The notes under the pieces: generated by a model | Told to the model about the DNA's origin: nothing | The model's database searches: none | The model's input: only the letters and a program-made list of their open reading frames with translations | Translations under genes and position numbers: made by a program | Part shown: positions 13,684-16,086 of the stretch, in pieces | How positions within the stretch are numbered: the stretch's first letter is position 1 | How the letters are laid out: each line of letters begins with the position of its first letter | NCBI GenBank assembly: GCA_964353225.1 | Contig: CAYGVA010000084.1 | Coordinates: 1-16,086 of the forward strand | DNA: 16,086 bases | Source of the DNA: PCC-6406 sp964353225 | GTDB lineage: Bacteria; Cyanobacteriota; Cyanobacteriia; Phormidesmidales; Phormidesmidaceae | Reading direction: 5' to 3'

Positions 13684-15933
13684 ATGGCCAAGCTCCTACT
13701 CATCGAAAGTCCCGGCAAGCTCAAAAAACTGAGTCAAATCTTAGGGGCCGGCTGGGTGGTTAAAGCCAGTATGGGCCATGTGCGAGAGCTGGCCAATCAG
13801 GGGGAAGATGCCCTCGGCTTTGAGCTCAACGGCAACACCGTTGACTGCCATTACATTCCCCGCAATCCCAAGGCGAAGCAAGTGCTGGCCAGCCTGCGTC
13901 AGGCGGCGAAGCAGGCCGATGCCGTTTACATTGCCACCGACCCCGATCGCGAAGGGGAAACCATTGGCTGGCATCTCCAACAGGCGCTGCGGCTAAAGCA
14001 GCCCCAACGGGTGGTGTACAGCGAAATTACCCCCGCTGCGGTGCGCGCCGCGATCGCCCATCCCCGCCAGCTCGATCAGGCCCTCATTGCCGCCGGTCGA
14101 GCGCGGGACTGCCTCGATAAGTTGGTGGGCTACAAGGGCAGCCGCCATGTGGTGTGGCCCCTAAATAATGGGGCAAAATCCATGGGCCGGGTCCAAAGTG
14201 CCACCCTGCACCTGCTGTGTCTGCGGGAACGCGATATTCAAGCCTTTGCCCCTCAACCCTATTGGAGCGTTAGCGTTTCCTATCAAGAGGGCTTCAAAGC
14301 GTTTTACCGTAAGTCGTCAAGCGAGACCCCGTCTGGTGCAAGGCCGATCGCGTCGAAACAGTCCTCCGCCAAAGCCAAGCCAGGTGTCGAAAAGGCGGGT
14401 GCAAAAGAACCTGAATCAGACCGCGTGAGCAGCCAAGCAGAAGCGGATCGGCTGCTGGCGATCGCCCGCTCCTGCCCCCACCAAGTGGTCAGCATGACCG
14501 GTAAAACCACCCAGCAGTCGCCGCCGCCCCCCTTCATTACGTCTACGGTGCAGCAGGCCGCTGGCGCAAAGTTGCGCTTCAGTCCCGAACACACCATGAA
14601 GGTCGCCCAGGCCCTTTACGAGGCAGGACTGATCACCTACATGCGCACCGACTCGGTAGAACTGGCGGCACCGTTCAAAACCGCCGTTCAAGCCTATTTA
14701 CAAACCCATGATGCTGAAAACCTGCCCGAGCGCACCACCCGGCATCGTGCCGCCAAGGGAGCCCAAGCTGCCCATGAGGCCATTCGCCCCACGGAGGTGA
14801 CCCAAACCCCAGCACTGCTAGACAAAACCCTGCCTGTGGATCAGGCGAAGCTGTACGACTTAATCTGGCGGCGGGCGGTGGCCTCCCAATGCCGTTCGGT
14901 CCGGTTACGCAAGACCCAGATCGTCACCCAGTCGGGGGCAGCCTTTTGGGAAGCGCGGGGTCAACAGGTGGAATTTGCCGGTTATACCCGCTACTGGAAC
15001 AACCTCAGCGCCGACACCCAACTGCCAACACTCAACAAGAGCCAACCCCTTACCCTGAGCCAAGCCGCCGCCGAAGCCAAGCAAACCCAGCCGCCGCCGC
15101 GCTATGGCGAACCCAAACTGGTGCAACTGATGGAACGGCAGGGGATTGGGCGACCCAGCACCTATGCCCCCACCATCAAAACCCTACGACAACGCCAGTA
15201 TGTGGAATTAATCAAAGGTAAATTGCAGCCCACCGCCCTAGGGCTGGATCTCGATGGGGCCTTAGAAGCCCTGCTGCCGGACCTAATTCAGCCCGCGTTC
15301 ACCGCGCAGATGGAGGCGGCGCTGGATGCGATCGCCTCAGGTCAACAAAATTGGGAAACCTATCTGACACAATGGCATCGAGACTATTTTGGCCCTGCCC
15401 TATGTACAGCCCAAGCCAAGATCGGCAGCCTTCCCGCCCGTACGGGGGCATCCATGGGGCCTATTCAAACGGCTGCACCCTCGACCTCAGTCACCTCAGC
15501 CTCAGCCCCAATACCGAAGTCATCCTCCCCATCAAAAACCAGCAAAGTGGCTTGCCCCAAGTGTCAGCAATTGATGCGTAAGGTGCCATCCCGATCTAAA
15601 AAAATGAAGGCCAAACACTTCCTCAAGTGCGAGGCCCCAGGGTGCGGGGCGGTGATGTTTTGGAACGCTACCCAAAAAAGTTACGAGTTGCCCTATGCCC
15701 AGCGCCCGGTGGATCCCCAAGCGTTTACAGACCATTTGTGTCCCGAATGTGGTGCTTGGCTAGAGCGCTATGGCTATGTCAAGAACGGGCAGCAGAAGGA
15801 AATGTTGCGCTGTTCCGTGGTCGCCAACCGTCGGGACAAGTGCAAGGATGTGGCTTATTTCAAGGGGCGGGAGGGGTTCTGGTCGCCGAAGCTAGGCAAT
15901 TTGGTGATGCCGGGGCCACCGGGGAGTCGGTAG
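13684..15933 (+). CDS. Type IA DNA topoisomerase, short cyanobacterial form
   Basis: It relaxes negative supercoils or decatenates DNA by passing a strand through a transient single-strand break. It has 749 residues. The N-terminal TOPRIM domain has Glu8 in LLLIESPGK and the acidic metal-binding run DPDREGE (86-92). The catalytic tyrosine is Tyr319 in LITYMRTDS. GRPSTYAPTI (489-498) is another core motif. The C-terminus has two probable zinc ribbons: Cys624/627 with Cys649/654, and Cys686/689 with Cys710/720. Two low-complexity inserts stand out, about 211-250 and 583-620, rich in Ser, Ala, Pro and Lys. The N-terminus MAKLLLIESPGKLKKL differs from the longer housekeeping TopA, so I take this as the second type IA enzyme that many cyanobacteria carry, and leave the symbol blank. 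ATG 13684 is fixed by AGGAGG. The helicase upstream is a possible partner. It converges on the next gene with a 24-bp gap. Confidence 0.95.
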   Translation: MAKLLLIESPGKLKKLSQILGAGWVVKASMGHVRELANQGEDALGFELNGNTVDCHYIPRNPKAKQVLASLRQAAKQADAVYIATDPDREGETIGWHLQQALRLKQPQRVVYSEITPAAVRAAIAHPRQLDQALIAAGRARDCLDKLVGYKGSRHVVWPLNNGAKSMGRVQSATLHLLCLRERDIQAFAPQPYWSVSVSYQEGFKAFYRKSSSETPSGARPIASKQSSAKAKPGVEKAGAKEPESDRVSSQAEADRLLAIARSCPHQVVSMTGKTTQQSPPPPFITSTVQQAAGAKLRFSPEHTMKVAQALYEAGLITYMRTDSVELAAPFKTAVQAYLQTHDAENLPERTTRHRAAKGAQAAHEAIRPTEVTQTPALLDKTLPVDQAKLYDLIWRRAVASQCRSVRLRKTQIVTQSGAAFWEARGQQVEFAGYTRYWNNLSADTQLPTLNKSQPLTLSQAAAEAKQTQPPPRYGEPKLVQLMERQGIGRPSTYAPTIKTLRQRQYVELIKGKLQPTALGLDLDGALEALLPDLIQPAFTAQMEAALDAIASGQQNWETYLTQWHRDYFGPALCTAQAKIGSLPARTGASMGPIQTAAPSTSVTSASAPIPKSSSPSKTSKVACPKCQQLMRKVPSRSKKMKAKHFLKCEAPGCGAVMFWNATQKSYELPYAQRPVDPQAFTDHLCPECGAWLERYGYVKNGQQKEMLRCSVVANRRDKCKDVAYFKGREGFWSPKLGNLVMPGPPGSR

Positions 15934-15957
15934 TTGAACTGCCCCGCCTGAAGCGGT

Positions 15958-16086
15958 CTATGCCGTTTCTAGGGAGAAGAAATCTTCAAAGATGCTCGCG
16001 CCCACGCCATTCAGCCGAATTTGAAACCGATCTAAAAACTCATGGAGGCCATCGTCCACCACCTCTTCAATGGTGGTGTATTCCAG
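15958..16086 (-). CDS. C-terminal end of a probable alpha-E (DUF403-type) domain protein
   Basis: The last 42 codons of a minus-strand gene run to a TAG at 15958-15960; the rest lies beyond the window. The peptide begins LEYTTIEEVVDDGLHEFLD and ends ASIFEDFFSLETA. The GLHEFLxxF pattern followed by a short helix resembles the C-terminus of alpha-E domain proteins, which often sit beside circularly permuted ATP-grasp and transglutaminase-like genes. This rests on memory of the family and only 42 residues. That the stretch is coding is more certain than its identity. It was too short for ordinary ORF length cut-offs. It converges on the topoisomerase gene. A small CCGC/GCGG stem lies in the 24-bp gap. 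Confidence 0.7.
   Translation of the reverse strand: MEYTTIEEVVDDGLHEFLDRFQIRLNGVGASIFEDFFSLETA

Overview
This 16 kb window is from a cyanobacterial chromosome. It carries a photosystem I subunit gene (psaK), a cyanobacterial-type FtsH, a cyanobacterial-type small site-2 protease with CBS domains, the second (short) type IA topoisomerase typical of the phylum, and at least 15 copies of the HIP1 octamer GCGATCGC. The sequence is GC-moderate and gene-dense, and no tRNA, rRNA, insertion sequence, CRISPR array or phage gene was seen. The species cannot be named. The very large multi-PAS kinase is the sort of gene found in filamentous or large-genome cyanobacteria, but that is only a weak inference.

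Layout. 1-1218 (+) is the 3' part of a Pro/Ala-rich protein with a conserved-looking C-terminal domain. It converges on a 68-residue Cys-rich protein (1263-1469, -). Upstream of that on the minus strand is a 1979-residue hybrid histidine kinase (1573-7512, -): a degenerate receiver, nine PAS domains, one GAF, HisKA, HATPase and an intact receiver. Next come ftsH (7620-9521, -) and trpF (9608-10303, -). trpF is divergent from psaK (10443-10718, +), across a 139-bp region with a perfect TATAAT box and a GTTAA-based repeat. On the plus strand follow a site-2 protease (10938-12137), a Dda/RecD-like SF1 helicase (12199-13512) and a short type IA topoisomerase (13684-15933). The window ends in the 3' end of a minus-strand gene (15958-16086), probably an alpha-E (DUF403-type) protein. 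No gene-free stretch exceeds 219 bp.

How the genes relate. Most are independent housekeeping or signalling genes, not an obvious operon. psaK contributes to photosystem I, FtsH and the site-2 protease act in membrane protein quality control and regulated proteolysis, and trpF serves tryptophan synthesis. The one pair with a plausible joint role is the helicase and the topoisomerase. No complete new defence or mobile system was found. The best leads are small structures: a 15-bp perfect inverted repeat just inside the kinase reading frame, a long hairpin made from two GTGATCAC palindromes upstream of the site-2 protease, the repeat at the trpF/psaK divergent promoter, and an exact 360-bp-period internal duplication in the kinase. 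Three starts were chosen downstream of longer open frames: psaK at a TTG with a good ribosome-binding site, the protease at 10938 and the topoisomerase at 13684.
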